From Catellatospora paridis (GTDB lineage: Bacteria; Actinomycetota; Actinomycetes; Mycobacteriales; Micromonosporaceae), in NCBI RefSeq assembly GCF_009720365.1, contig NZ_ML769316.1:186001-250000 (forward strand): a stretch of 64,000 bases of DNA, in the 5' to 3' direction. This document shows, piece by piece, positions 17,390 through 26,420 of this stretch. The notes beneath the pieces are model-generated. The model saw only the letters and a program-made list of their open reading frames with translations, was not told where the DNA came from and did no database searches. Every line of letters begins with the position of its first letter. Positions within the stretch are counted from its first letter, which is position 1. The translations under genes were made by a program, and so were the position numbers.

Positions 17390-17429
17390 GCGGGGTGGGA
17401 GTGACAATCAGATGTCGCTCCCACCCCGC
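17390..17429 (+). terminator. Strong terminator hairpin after the lsr2-like gene
   Basis: A 17-bp stem with one G-T pair (GCGGGGTGGGAG...CTCCCACCCCGC) surrounds a 6-nt loop. It lies about 85 nt past the stop codon. No T-run, as usual in this group. Confidence 0.7.
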
Positions 17430-17859
17430 ACTGCGCCAAATGCCAGACACAGGTCACGCATCATGCTGCGTGGACTGCGAGGCAAGCAACCTGGCGCGCG
17501 CACAGGTGGCAGAGGCGACCTCAGCGGACGGGCTAGATGTCGCCTCGTCTCAGCGCATCGCCGTCGCGGTTTCCTCGCAAGGCCGGTGCGTTGCCGGCCA
17601 TCACACGTTGCTCGTCAGGGGCGCGGCGGCAGCGCGCGGGCGCGGGCTGCGCCGGCTCCCGTCTTGTCGCGGGTTCCACCTCACTGCCGGCGACCCCTGC
17701 GACTGGCTCTTCGCCTGACCATGGCGAGCCGACGATCGCCATTGACACGGCGGACGGTCACGACCGGGGGTCCATCCTCATCTGCGTTGCTCGCGGTACG
17801 TTGATGGTTGAGAATTCGTATCTGTTCGATGGGTATACGGAATCGGGACGTCGGACGCG
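17430..17859. other. Region upstream of the XRE regulator, no gene seen
   Basis: Overlapping short frames on both strands show no family signal. It presumably holds the promoter of the XRE gene, but I could not identify a clear -35/-10 pair. Confidence 0.4.
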
Positions 17860-19140
17860 ATGGGTCAAGCCCCAAAGGAACTCGAGCCAGGCAGGTCCGT
17901 GCTGCACTTCTTCGGCGCGGAGGTCCGCCGCCTGCGTCAGGAACGCGGCATGTCCGCAGCCGATCTGGGCCAGGCCGTCTTCATGCACAGAGACCTGGTT
18001 CGCAAGGTCGAGACCGCCGAACGGATGCCGTCGGAGGAGCTGGTCGAACGCTGCGACGCGGTCCTCGACGCGCAGGGTGCACTGAGCGGCCTGCTGCCCC
18101 TGCTCAAGCGCGAGCGTGCCTTGCGATCGGCGCGCGACCAGGCCACCGGCCCGAGCGCGTTCTGTTCCGAAGCGACCGATCGTCCGGTGCTGGACTGGCT
18201 ATTGTCGGCGCGAGAAGGATCCACAGCCCGACGGGCCGACAACTCGATCGGCGCGGACGCAGCCGCGATGCTTCACCAACTTCGTGGGGCCGACCACGTC
18301 AACGGCGCCGGTGCAACCTACCCCAAGGTGGCCGGCATGCTCGGCCACGACCTCGACACGTTGATCGACGTGGCGCCGCAGGTGGCAACCGGCTATCTCG
18401 AACTGGCCGGATACGAAGCTGTCGACCTCGGTGTCGACGGCCTGGCACAGCAGCATTACCTGCGGGCCTTGGACGTCGTGACCAGGTCCGGTGACAGGTT
18501 GTACGGCGGATACCTCATCGCGGTGAGCCTGGCCCATCTCGCGCTGCACTGCGGCGATGCGGAGCAGGCGGCCCGTCTGGCCCAGGCCGCGTTGCACGGC
18601 ACCGAGCGCGTGGCCAGCCCGGCCGTGCGTGCGGCGTTCCGCACGGTCCTCGCGCGCGCGTACGCCCGGCGCGGCGACCAGGCCGCCTGCGCTGCCGCCC
18701 TGCTGCAGGTCGAAGCTGACCTTGCCCGGAGCGACCCTGCTGACGAACCGTCTTGGATCGCCTACTTCGGCCCGGCGGACTTCGCCGACGAGAAGGCGCA
18801 CTGCTTCTTCGATCTTGGCCTGAACGAACTGGCCCAGCGTGAGATTGTTGAGGCCACGGGCCTGCTGGAGCCGAGCCGTGTGCGGCGCCTTGCCATCGAC
18901 ACCGCACTGTATGCCGCTTCGCTGGCCCGCTCACGGCAGGTCGAGCACGCCTGCGCGATGGCGCACCGCGCTGTCGATTACGCGGCGAAGGTCGCCTCGT
19001 TCCGCAGCGCCCACCGGATCGTGATGATGGTCGCCGAGCTGCAGCCCTATGCCGCACTGCCCGAAGTGCGGGACCTGATCGAGGATGTCCGGACGCGGCT
19101 GCCGTCGCTGGTCAGCCTTGCGCCGGGCCAGCGGCCTTGA
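17860..19140 (+). CDS. XRE-family transcriptional regulator with TPR-like domain
   Basis: 426 residues. A helix-turn-helix of the XRE/Cro type lies at about 18-70 (EVRRLRQERGMSAADLGQAVFMHRDLVRKVE). A long helical region with tetratricopeptide-like repeats follows (LAQQHYLRALDV, ALHCGDAEQAARLAQ, ARAYARRGDQAACAAAL). Such actinobacterial proteins are typically pathway-specific or developmental regulators, sometimes sensing peptides. It lies between the lsr2-like gene and an S9 peptidase and may control one or both flanking clusters. The stop lies 29 nt inside the convergent peptidase gene. Confidence 0.8.
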   Translation: MGQAPKELEPGRSVLHFFGAEVRRLRQERGMSAADLGQAVFMHRDLVRKVETAERMPSEELVERCDAVLDAQGALSGLLPLLKRERALRSARDQATGPSAFCSEATDRPVLDWLLSAREGSTARRADNSIGADAAAMLHQLRGADHVNGAGATYPKVAGMLGHDLDTLIDVAPQVATGYLELAGYEAVDLGVDGLAQQHYLRALDVVTRSGDRLYGGYLIAVSLAHLALHCGDAEQAARLAQAALHGTERVASPAVRAAFRTVLARAYARRGDQAACAAALLQVEADLARSDPADEPSWIAYFGPADFADEKAHCFFDLGLNELAQREIVEATGLLEPSRVRRLAIDTALYAASLARSRQVEHACAMAHRAVDYAAKVASFRSAHRIVMMVAELQPYAALPEVRDLIEDVRTRLPSLVSLAPGQRP

Positions 19141-20896
19141 GCACCGCAGCGTAGGCGGTGAGCTCGGCTTCCAGCGCCTCGGCCAGAGCGGTCGGGTTGG
19201 ACAGGTAGTGCCCAGCGTCCTCGATCTCCAGCAGACGGACCAGCAGCTTTCGATCATCCAGGTCTGCCGCCAGCTTCAGCACGTCATCGATTGGTGCGAC
19301 GTGGTCCCGGTCTCCGTGGATCAGCAATACGGGCCGTTGCACTCGCTCCGCACGCACCTCGGCGACGTCATGGGCCAAGATCGCCGCATGCGGTTGCTGG
19401 AAGCGTGGCGCGGTCGTCGTCCACCGTTTCGGGTCCACGATCGCGGACCGGGCCACCGCGAGCGAGAACGGACCGTCTTCACATACGGCTCGCAATGCGG
19501 TGTAGCCGCCGGCACTGGCGCCGGAGATGAACACCGCCCCAGGTCGCGCATGACCGCTGGCCAGCAGGTACTCGGCGACGTTGCGGCAGTCCTCGACGTC
19601 AAGTCGGCCCCAGTGACCGTCCAGAGCCTTGCGGTACGCGCGGCCGTAGCCGGTGCTTCCCCGGTAGTCGACGTCGGCGACGGCGAACCCGCGGCTAGTG
19701 AAGAACTGCACCTCCCAGTCCAACCTGAGATCGCTGTGGTACGTCGGCCCGGCGTGCGGCCTGACGATCAATGGCGCGTGGCCTGCTCCCCCGGCCGGCG
19801 GGTAGAACAGCACATGGACGTCGGCCCCACCGGACCTGACCTTCATGATCTCAGGTACTGAAAGCTCGGTCGTTGCTTTAATCTGGCCGGAGCTTCGGCG
19901 GATCACCTCGAGGTCGTCGGAGCCGTCCGTGGCGACCACCGCTATCTCCTGCGAGCGTGTCGGCGAGGCGCCGATCAGCGCGATCCGGTCACCGAGAGCT
20001 GCCAGGTATGGCTTGATCGTGGTGTACGGCAACTCGATCGACCTGATCGCACGATCGGCTTCGAGGACGACGAGCCGGTGCACAGGTCCGTGCTGAACGG
20101 TCATCCCGATCCGGCCTGCGGGCAGCAGCACGTAGTTGGCATAGCCGGATTCCCACGGCGCCGTCGCGCACTCGGCGTCCATCGGCGCAACAGCCTCGGT
20201 GCCACCGTCATGCCACCGGTAGAGGTTCCACCATCCCGTCCGGTCGGACAGGAAGTACAGCGAACCGTCCACTCCCCACCGCGGCTGTACCGCAGACTCG
20301 TCAGGCGAACCCGCGACGTGGACGGGCAGACCAAGGTGCCCATCACAGCCGTGGTCGGCGACCCAGACGTTGCACGAGTCCCACGGCATCACATCCTTGT
20401 CCCACTGCGTCCATGCCAGGCGGCCCGCGTTCGCAGTCGGCGAGGCGAGAAAACCGTCCGTCGACCGGACGACTCTCAGGTCGCCGGTTGCGGGATCGAC
20501 GTTGACCACCTCGTCTCCGCTGCCGTCCTCCCGAACGCACCACAGCCGGCTGTCAGACCACGCGAGATCGCCATAGCTGTGCGCGGTGGCCGTCGACACA
20601 GCGCCGGCCACGATCTGGCCTGCGGATGCGTTCACCAACGCGATCTCAGACTCGGCAAGCACCGCGTAAGGCATGCCGCCGTACGCGTGCAGGCTACTTC
20701 CCACACCTTCACCGGCCAGGTGACAACTCCGAGTGGCTGCTGACGGATCCCAGCTCATCACCGCCTGGGCCACCTCCGGCGACGACTCCACCCAGTACAG
20801 CAGGCCATCGAAGCTGGTGAGCCAGTCATACGAGGTTCCGGCCTGTGCCACTTCATGGGCAGTCGGCACCGACGTGCCAGTGCCGTTCTCGAGCAT
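19112..20896 (-). CDS. S9-family prolyl-oligopeptidase-like serine peptidase
   Basis: 594 residues with an N-terminal beta-propeller (about 1-340; segments such as GSLYFLSDRTGWWNLYRW) and a C-terminal alpha/beta hydrolase. Triad residues are visible: Ser in FISGASAGGYTAL (near 455), Asp in LIHGDRDHVAP (near 528), His in EDAGHYLS (near 563). There is no signal peptide, so it is cytoplasmic. Family members cleave short peptides or acylated peptides. Placed beside the regulator and the 8.7-16.3 kb operon, it could process a small peptide product, which is speculative. Confidence 0.85.
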   Translation of the reverse strand: MLENGTGTSVPTAHEVAQAGTSYDWLTSFDGLLYWVESSPEVAQAVMSWDPSAATRSCHLAGEGVGSSLHAYGGMPYAVLAESEIALVNASAGQIVAGAVSTATAHSYGDLAWSDSRLWCVREDGSGDEVVNVDPATGDLRVVRSTDGFLASPTANAGRLAWTQWDKDVMPWDSCNVWVADHGCDGHLGLPVHVAGSPDESAVQPRWGVDGSLYFLSDRTGWWNLYRWHDGGTEAVAPMDAECATAPWESGYANYVLLPAGRIGMTVQHGPVHRLVVLEADRAIRSIELPYTTIKPYLAALGDRIALIGASPTRSQEIAVVATDGSDDLEVIRRSSGQIKATTELSVPEIMKVRSGGADVHVLFYPPAGGAGHAPLIVRPHAGPTYHSDLRLDWEVQFFTSRGFAVADVDYRGSTGYGRAYRKALDGHWGRLDVEDCRNVAEYLLASGHARPGAVFISGASAGGYTALRAVCEDGPFSLAVARSAIVDPKRWTTTAPRFQQPHAAILAHDVAEVRAERVQRPVLLIHGDRDHVAPIDDVLKLAADLDDRKLLVRLLEIEDAGHYLSNPTALAEALEAELTAYAAVLKAAGPAQG

Positions 20897-21051
20897 TCGG
20901 CGATCACCCCTCTAACTCACCCACGCTGATCACAACACACCTCGGGCGGCGAGCGCGACTATGCACCGACCCACGTCACGCAAGTACCAACCCAACTGAG
21001 GGATCGGGATGGTTCCGATGGCAGATTGCACCCGGTGAGTGCCCGGTGCTC

Positions 21052-21104
21052 GATGCTGATGCTGATGCTGATGCTGATGCTGATGCTGATGCTGATGCAG
21101 ACAA
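21052..21104. repeat. (GATGCT)n hexanucleotide repeat
   Basis: About 8.8 perfect copies of GATGCT over 53 nt in the gap upstream of the permease operon. It is open as Ala-Asp repeats on plus and Ile-Ser repeats on minus, but no credible gene contains it. Copy number may vary between isolates. Confidence 0.9.
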
Positions 21105-21203
21105 ACGCCCGGTCTGCACGGCAGGTATCGACCTTGGCGCTGCGGTCCCCGTCAATGGGTGTGAGGCCCTGCCCCGTCTGAAGTCGCCTGCCGGGGTTGG
21201 GTC

Positions 21204-21231
21204 GGTGGGCGGGCAACCGTGCCCGCCCACC
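21204..21231. terminator. Perfect 12-bp hairpin before the permease operon
   Basis: GGTGGGCGGGCA pairs with TGCCCGCCCACC around a 4-nt loop. It ends 32 nt before the start at 21264. It may be a terminator for incoming transcription or part of an attenuating leader. Confidence 0.55.
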
Positions 21232-21263
21232 ATCCAATTGTCGTCTGGCGGGGAGAACCGAAC

Positions 21264-21584
21264 ATGACTGGCCTGATGGTGGGCACCGGCTGGTACGGCA
21301 TGGTGCGCCGCCGCATACTCGACTCCGTCGCGATCTTCGCGGTGCGCCGTGACTGGCCGGACTGGCGCACTCACGAGTTCGTGTCGCCGCGGTTGACTGC
21401 GGCGGATGCGCTGCGGGCGGCGGCCGCCGACTACGCGTACTGGCGGCGCAGCCCGCTACGGCCGCGGGTGAGTGTCGTGCGGATGAGCGCGAACGACTTC
21501 CGCATCCACCGTGACCGACGCGATTGCGCGGCTCCGGACTGTGCAGTCGCCACGCCGGTGGCGAGTGACGGAGCGGTGCGATGA
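21264..21584 (+). CDS. Small hypothetical protein at the head of the permease operon
   Basis: 106 residues from ATG 21264, which has GGGGAG upstream. It starts MTGLMVGTGWYGMVRRRILD and carries an aromatic-rich WPDWRTHEF segment. Its TGA overlaps the permease ATG (ATGA), so it is the first cistron of the operon. No domain recognised and no signal peptide seen. Confidence 0.6.
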   Translation: MTGLMVGTGWYGMVRRRILDSVAIFAVRRDWPDWRTHEFVSPRLTAADALRAAAADYAYWRRSPLRPRVSVVRMSANDFRIHRDRRDCAAPDCAVATPVASDGAVR

Positions 21585-23038
21585 CGCGCGCGACGTTGGC
21601 GCAGGGCAAGCTTGGCCCGGTCGGTCTGTGGATCATGGCTGTGGTGGCGTCGTCGCCGTTGACGGTCCAGGTCGGTGGTATCCCGACGATGTACGCCGCC
21701 ACCGGGGTCGCGGGAGTGCCGCTGGCGTTCATCCTGGTGGCTTTCGTGCTGTACGTGATCGCTGTCGGTTACGCGGGCGCGGCCGGGCACATCCGGCATG
21801 CCGCGCCGCTGTACGCACTGATGGGACGCGGCCTGTCGCCGGTGGCCGGGATCGCCGCCGGTTTGTGCGCGCTGGTCGGCTACCTGGCGATCGGGACGTC
21901 GTTGTACGGGCTGTTGGGCCGGACGCTGGTCGGGCTGGCCCAGGCCGGGCCGTGGTGGGCGTGGTCCGCTGGCGCGCTGGCGATCGTCGCGGCGCTGGGG
22001 CTGCTGGGCGGGGTGAACAGCACCAGGTTTCTCGGCGCGCTGCTGGCGATCGAGCTCGCCGTGATCGTCTTCTACGTCGCCGCGGCGCTCGCGCAGCGCT
22101 CCGGACCGCTCACGCTGGCGCCGCTGGCGCCGTCAGCTCTGCTGGTGCCGGGTATGGCGGGCACGATCGCGTTCGCAATGGCGGCGTTCGTCGGGGTGGA
22201 AACGGTCCCGGCATACGCGGAGGAGGCCCGTGGGGGTGCGCCGAGCGTACGCCGGGCGATGCTCGCGGCGGTCGTCTTCGCCGTGGCGTTCTACGCGCTC
22301 GGTGCGTGGGCGATGGCGGTCAACGCCGGACCCGACCGGCTGTCGCAGATCGGTGCCGACGCCGCTGAGGGGCCCTTGCAGACGCTGAGCCGGGTGTTCG
22401 GGCCGGGCGTCGGGCTGCTGGCGACGATCCTGCTGATCACGAGCGTGATCGCCGCGATGTCGAGCTTCCACCAGGCGGGCGCGCGGTACCTGTTCGCGAT
22501 GGCCCGGGAAGGCGTCTTGCCGGGCTACCTGGCCACGACGAGCAGGTCCGGTGACGCCGGCACTCCGGTGGCGGCGTCACTGACCCAGACCGGGCTGGCA
22601 GGGCTGGTCATCGCCGGGTTCGCGATCAGCGGCGCGGATCCGCTCGCAGTGATGTTCACTTGGCTGTCCACGCTGGGGGCGGTGCTGCTGCTGGCGCTGC
22701 TGGTAGTGGCCGCCGCGGCGGCGCACCGGTTCTTCGCCACCGGCCAGGGCACCAACGACAGCGTCATGGTACGGCAGGTCGCCCCGGTCACCGGCTGCGT
22801 GTTCGGTGTCGTGCTCATGGTGATGATGCTGGCCAACCTCGGCTCCCTGCTCGGGCTGCCGCCCGGCTCGCGCCGCTGGCTGACGCTGCCAGCGCTGGCG
22901 GTGGCGGCGATGCTGGCCGGACTGGTGTGGGGCGGTCTCGTGCGCCTGGTCCGGCCAGCCGCGCTGGCCGACGTCGGGCGGGTGGTCGCCGATCCGGTCA
23001 GCTCCCCGGTCCGGCGGCTCAGCAAGCTGGTGATGTGA
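21581..23038 (+). CDS. APC-superfamily amino-acid permease
   Basis: 485 residues with about 12-14 hydrophobic helices. APC features include the early SSPLTVQVGGIP segment after the first cytoplasmic residues and FVGVETVPAYAEEARGG, the conserved Glu-containing loop of amino-acid/polyamine antiporters. It is translationally coupled to the preceding small gene. Upstream of a PLP decarboxylase in the same operon, it could import the amino acid or exchange it for the amine product. Confidence 0.85.
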   Translation: MTRATLAQGKLGPVGLWIMAVVASSPLTVQVGGIPTMYAATGVAGVPLAFILVAFVLYVIAVGYAGAAGHIRHAAPLYALMGRGLSPVAGIAAGLCALVGYLAIGTSLYGLLGRTLVGLAQAGPWWAWSAGALAIVAALGLLGGVNSTRFLGALLAIELAVIVFYVAAALAQRSGPLTLAPLAPSALLVPGMAGTIAFAMAAFVGVETVPAYAEEARGGAPSVRRAMLAAVVFAVAFYALGAWAMAVNAGPDRLSQIGADAAEGPLQTLSRVFGPGVGLLATILLITSVIAAMSSFHQAGARYLFAMAREGVLPGYLATTSRSGDAGTPVAASLTQTGLAGLVIAGFAISGADPLAVMFTWLSTLGAVLLLALLVVAAAAAHRFFATGQGTNDSVMVRQVAPVTGCVFGVVLMVMMLANLGSLLGLPPGSRRWLTLPALAVAAMLAGLVWGGLVRLVRPAALADVGRVVADPVSSPVRRLSKLVM

Positions 23039-23041
23039 GAC

Positions 23042-23884
23042 ATGACCACCAGCCACTCCTACAGCGGCCGGCAACCGACCCGCGAACCTGACCGCCACGA
23101 CGAGCAGGCCCGCGATCAGCAGGCACGCCCGCCAGCCGAGCTGGACGACCTCACGCGGTACACCGACGCGCGGGTGCAGGCCATCGAGAGAGTCCGCCGC
23201 ATGATCTCTCTATTCACCATCAACGTCTGGGAGCAGCGGTTCGCCGACCCCCTCGCTCCGCACGCCCTGGCCTACCTGTACCTGCAGCACGACCAGCGCC
23301 GCAAAGGCTACTTCCAAATCACGGCAGCCTGGCAGCTGTGGCTGGAACACCCCGAGGTGCGGGTGCTGCCGCGGCTGCTGTTCGAGCTGCACCACCAGCT
23401 CGCGCCCCGCGCGGCGGGGCCCGGTTTCGACGTCCGTGACGAGCTGTCGGTCGGCCGCGACGCTCACATGGCATCCGGGGCGGCCGGGGTGTACGCAGGC
23501 CTGGCGGTGATCAGCCTCGACACCGCCGCCGGTTCGGGGGAGAAGTCGCAGAAGACGGCGAAGTCCGCGCTCGACCTGCCCGCAGTGGCCAGGATCGTGC
23601 TGACCGACGGCGCGCTGATGGCCTGCCATCACGGCGGCCGGCAGGACTTCAACTCCTTCACCGTGGAGGCCACCTGCACCCTGTCGCACGGCACCGTGCG
23701 GGCGCTGTGCGACTGGAGCTTCATCGATCCAGACACGCTGCGACGACGCGAGACCGACCGCGAAGTTCTGCGCTGGGCAGGCGAGCTGTCCGACACGCTC
23801 GCCCAGGCCGACAACGGCCGCATCGCCGCCCTGCAGCAGGCCGAACACGGCACCAACCGCACCAGAGGGCGAGGGCGGGCATGA
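23042..23884 (+). CDS. Conserved-looking protein of unknown function
   Basis: 280 residues, polar disordered N terminus, then a folded region with SLFTINVWEQRFADPL, YLQHDQRRKGYFQI and LAVISLD segments. No domain recognised; no membrane helix. Its ATG lies 3 nt after the permease stop and its TGA overlaps the decarboxylase ATG (ATGA). It is therefore an integral member of the operon, possibly an accessory or adaptor protein. Confidence 0.65.
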   Translation: MTTSHSYSGRQPTREPDRHDEQARDQQARPPAELDDLTRYTDARVQAIERVRRMISLFTINVWEQRFADPLAPHALAYLYLQHDQRRKGYFQITAAWQLWLEHPEVRVLPRLLFELHHQLAPRAAGPGFDVRDELSVGRDAHMASGAAGVYAGLAVISLDTAAGSGEKSQKTAKSALDLPAVARIVLTDGALMACHHGGRQDFNSFTVEATCTLSHGTVRALCDWSFIDPDTLRRRETDREVLRWAGELSDTLAQADNGRIAALQQAEHGTNRTRGRGRA

Positions 23885-25077
23885 CCGACATCGCTCCGCG
23901 TGACCTGCGCCCGCTGTGGGAGCAACTCAAGGCCGAGGCGGCCCAGGACACACGCACGAACATCGGCTTCCCCGGCGCCACCGACATCACCCACGAGCAA
24001 CTGGCCGACCTGATGACCGGCGTGCTGCTGAACAACATCGGCAGCCCGTATGACCGCGGGCACGGCCGCAACCACACCAAGGACCTCGAGATCGAGGTCG
24101 TGAACCTCATCGCCGACCTATTCGCCGCCCCCGCCAGCCGCTGGGGGTACGTGACCGGCGGCGCCACCGAGGGCACCGAGCACGCGCTGCTGGACGCCCG
24201 CCGCCGCTACCCCGACGCCGTGGTCTACACCTCGGCCGCGGCGCACTACAAGATCGGCGATCTGGCGGACAAGTTGCTGATGCCCCTCGTGGTGATCGGC
24301 ACCGACGACGGCGGGCGCATCGACGTGACCGACCTGACCGGCGAGCTCGCCCGGCGCCGGGACCGGCCCGCGGTGATCGTCGCAATCGCCGGCACGACGA
24401 TGACCGAGGCCGTCGACGACGTGCCCGCCATCGCCGCGGCATGCGACCGGCTGTCGATCCGGCGGCGGCGGATCCACGTCGACGCAGCGCTGTCCGGGCT
24501 GCCACTGGCGCTGCTGCCCGTCGACGGCGTCCCGCGGTTCGATTTCAACGTCCGCGCCGTGACGTCGATCGTGGTCAGCGGGCACAAGTTCCTCTCGACC
24601 CTGACACCCAGCGGGGTGCTGGTGTACCGCGACCCACCCCAGGCGGCGCTGTCCGCCGCCGTGTCGTACACCGGCACCGCCAACGTGACGATCCCGGGCA
24701 GCCGTTCCGGGCACACGACCCTGCTGCTTTATGCGGCGCTGGCAGGTCTGGGCACCGAAGCGCACCGGGCCCGTGTACGTCGCTGCCGGGACACCGCACA
24801 GTACGCCTGCGCGCAGCTGTGCCGCATCGGCGTGGACGCCCGACGCCACCCCCACGCGTTCACGGTGTACTTCCCACCACCACCGGCCCACCTGACCCAG
24901 CGGTGGGTGATTCCCGCCGACGACCGGCACGGCCACCTCATCTGCATGCCGCAAGTCGGCAGGCAGGACGTCGATGCGCTGATCGCAGACTGGAAGCTGC
25001 CGATGCAACCGACCCCGGCCCAGCGCGGCAGGCTTTCGCGCCTACTGGCGGCCGGCGCAACGAGGGCTCAGCCATGA
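23881..25077 (+). CDS. PLP-dependent group II decarboxylase, histidine-decarboxylase-like
   Basis: 398 residues of the fold-type I aminotransferase/decarboxylase family. Visible elements: early NIGSPYDRGHGRNHTKDLE, cofactor-contact GGATEGTEHALLDARRRYP, substrate-side AAHYKI, the cofactor Asp in HVDAALSG, and the Schiff-base Lys in VVSGHKFLST near residue 240. Length and motifs fit bacterial histidine decarboxylases, but related enzymes use other amino acids. With the permease it could form a decarboxylase-transporter pair or supply an amine to a biosynthetic route. ATG 23881 overlaps the preceding stop. Confidence 0.85.
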   Translation: MTDIAPRDLRPLWEQLKAEAAQDTRTNIGFPGATDITHEQLADLMTGVLLNNIGSPYDRGHGRNHTKDLEIEVVNLIADLFAAPASRWGYVTGGATEGTEHALLDARRRYPDAVVYTSAAAHYKIGDLADKLLMPLVVIGTDDGGRIDVTDLTGELARRRDRPAVIVAIAGTTMTEAVDDVPAIAAACDRLSIRRRRIHVDAALSGLPLALLPVDGVPRFDFNVRAVTSIVVSGHKFLSTLTPSGVLVYRDPPQAALSAAVSYTGTANVTIPGSRSGHTTLLLYAALAGLGTEAHRARVRRCRDTAQYACAQLCRIGVDARRHPHAFTVYFPPPPAHLTQRWVIPADDRHGHLICMPQVGRQDVDALIADWKLPMQPTPAQRGRLSRLLAAGATRAQP

Positions 25078-25505
25078 GCCCCGTACGCACAAGGCAGGGC
25101 TCAGGGACGGGACCGCCGATCAGGCATCACCGAGCGCACCGAGTCTGCATGCACGGCGGCGCCGACGCCGTTGACCGCCATTGTCGGCCGGCGCGGAAAA
25201 CCGCGCCGAATGTCTCCGTCGCCGGCAGGGGGCGACGGACAGCCCGGACGAGAGGTGCCGGGCGGCGGCCAAGACCTGCCTACACCTGTGGCCGGGTGGG
25301 GAGATCTCTCCATCACCGCGGGCACGGTGCCGGTCCAAGGTCTGGGCCGCCATTCCCCCGACGACTCCGGCAGCTACCGGGCACGCCTCCACGTCGCCCC
25401 GCGGTTGAGGTCCGGCCACCCGCCGCGAACCTGCCGGGACCGGGGCAGGGCGAGCCTGACGCCTCCCACTCGCCCTGCCCCGCGCCAAGACCGAGAGGAG
25501 ATGAA
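25078..25505. other. Internal 430-nt operon gap
   Basis: A TTG-started frame (25171-25509, 112 residues, Gly/Pro/Arg-rich, containing VAGWGDLSITAGTVPVQ) stops as ATGA on the next gene's ATG. It has no recognised domain and looks low-complexity, so I do not call it a gene. A hairpin at 25215-25239 lies inside. Confidence 0.4.
25215..25239. terminator. Hairpin within the decarboxylase operon
   Basis: TCCGTCGCC pairs perfectly with GGCGACGGA around a 7-nt loop, about 140 nt after the decarboxylase stop. It may partly terminate or process the mRNA between the two gene groups. Confidence 0.4.
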
Positions 25506-25892
25506 ATGACCAGCGTGCGTCCAGCCACGACGGGACAGCCCACCCGCCAACCCGTCTCGTTCCAGCAGTTGCTGCACTGCGCATGGTGCAGCGGCCCGAT
25601 GGCGGCCATGCACGCGGCCGATGGAACACGGGGCTACCAGTGCCCGCCACGCTGCAGCCGCAAGAACCCCGTCAACGCCGACTGGCTCGAACGGCAGGTC
25701 CTCGACGCGCTGCACCACCGGGTCCCGCTCGCCGACACCCCGAGCGTGCTGCAGGCGATCACCGTCGGTGCCGTGCAGCCCGGGCAGATCCGGCTGACCT
25801 GGCGTGTGCCCCACCTGACGATCGTCCAGCCACAGGACCGGCCGACCGTGCGTTTCGTCCCCGCCCGCAACCCGCAACGGAGCACACCATGA
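25506..25892 (+). CDS. Free-standing recombinase-type zinc-ribbon protein
   Basis: 128 residues; ATG 25506 follows GAGAGGAG. Residues about 18-65 carry LLHCAWCSGPMAA...GYQCPPRCSRK followed by WLERQVLDAL. This is the pattern of the zinc beta-ribbon (Zn_ribbon_recom) of large serine recombinases (CxxCGGxM...YxC...C). The catalytic recombinase domain is absent and nothing upstream encodes it, so this is either a domestication of the ribbon or a recombinase remnant kept in frame. Its stop overlaps the Nudix-like ATG as ATGA. Confidence 0.6.
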   Translation: MTSVRPATTGQPTRQPVSFQQLLHCAWCSGPMAAMHAADGTRGYQCPPRCSRKNPVNADWLERQVLDALHHRVPLADTPSVLQAITVGAVQPGQIRLTWRVPHLTIVQPQDRPTVRFVPARNPQRSTP

Positions 25893-26413
25893 CCATCACC
25901 GATCCACGCCCGAACCGCACCGACCTGATACGGGCGCTGACCAGGGTCAAACGTGTCTTCGTCATCCCTGTCAGCGTCGACGGGCACATACTGCTCCTGC
26001 GCCACGAGATCCAACGCCACGCGTACTGGACCTTCCCCACGATGGCCCGCCCGCTCCCCCGCAGCCATCTGAAGCCCCTGGCACACTTGCTCACCCGGGA
26101 GGCGCTGGGCATCGAGCCGTCGCAGCTACGCCTGGTCGCGATCTTCGAACCGACCCGCGCGCACGGGCGCGCGGCCGTATACACCGCGGCGCTGCCCGCC
26201 ACCGGCGCGCAGATCATCACCAACCACGCTGGCGGCCCCGCCCGCCGGCACCCGCTGCAGGCGATGACGTTCACCGCCGACACCATCAACGCGCTCGACA
26301 TCCGCCCGGCTGAGGTCACCGCCCTGCTGTCGACCGGCGGAGATCCTGCCCGCAACGCATCGCAGCTGCCCGACCTCGTCGACGCCGCAACCACCAGCCA
26401 CCACAACCGATAG
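25889..26413 (+). CDS. Nudix-like protein with degenerate catalytic box
   Basis: 174 residues resembling a Nudix fold: VKRVFVIPVSVDGHILLLRHE, then WTFPTMARPLP, LLTREALGIEPSQLRLVAIFE. The Nudix box GX5EX7REUXEEXGU is only partly kept (REALGI is present; the leading Gly and acidic EE pair are missing). Pyrophosphohydrolase activity is doubtful; a binding or regulatory role is possible. It is translationally coupled to the zinc-ribbon gene and is the last intact gene of the operon. Confidence 0.6.
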   Translation: MTITDPRPNRTDLIRALTRVKRVFVIPVSVDGHILLLRHEIQRHAYWTFPTMARPLPRSHLKPLAHLLTREALGIEPSQLRLVAIFEPTRAHGRAAVYTAALPATGAQIITNHAGGPARRHPLQAMTFTADTINALDIRPAEVTALLSTGGDPARNASQLPDLVDAATTSHHNR

Positions 26414-26420
26414 GACCTAC

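Noticed and set aside
21052-21104. Ala-Asp or Ile-Ser repeat protein
   Set aside because: Both frames containing the hexanucleotide repeat lack a ribosome-binding site, domain or operon context; it is treated as a non-coding microsatellite.
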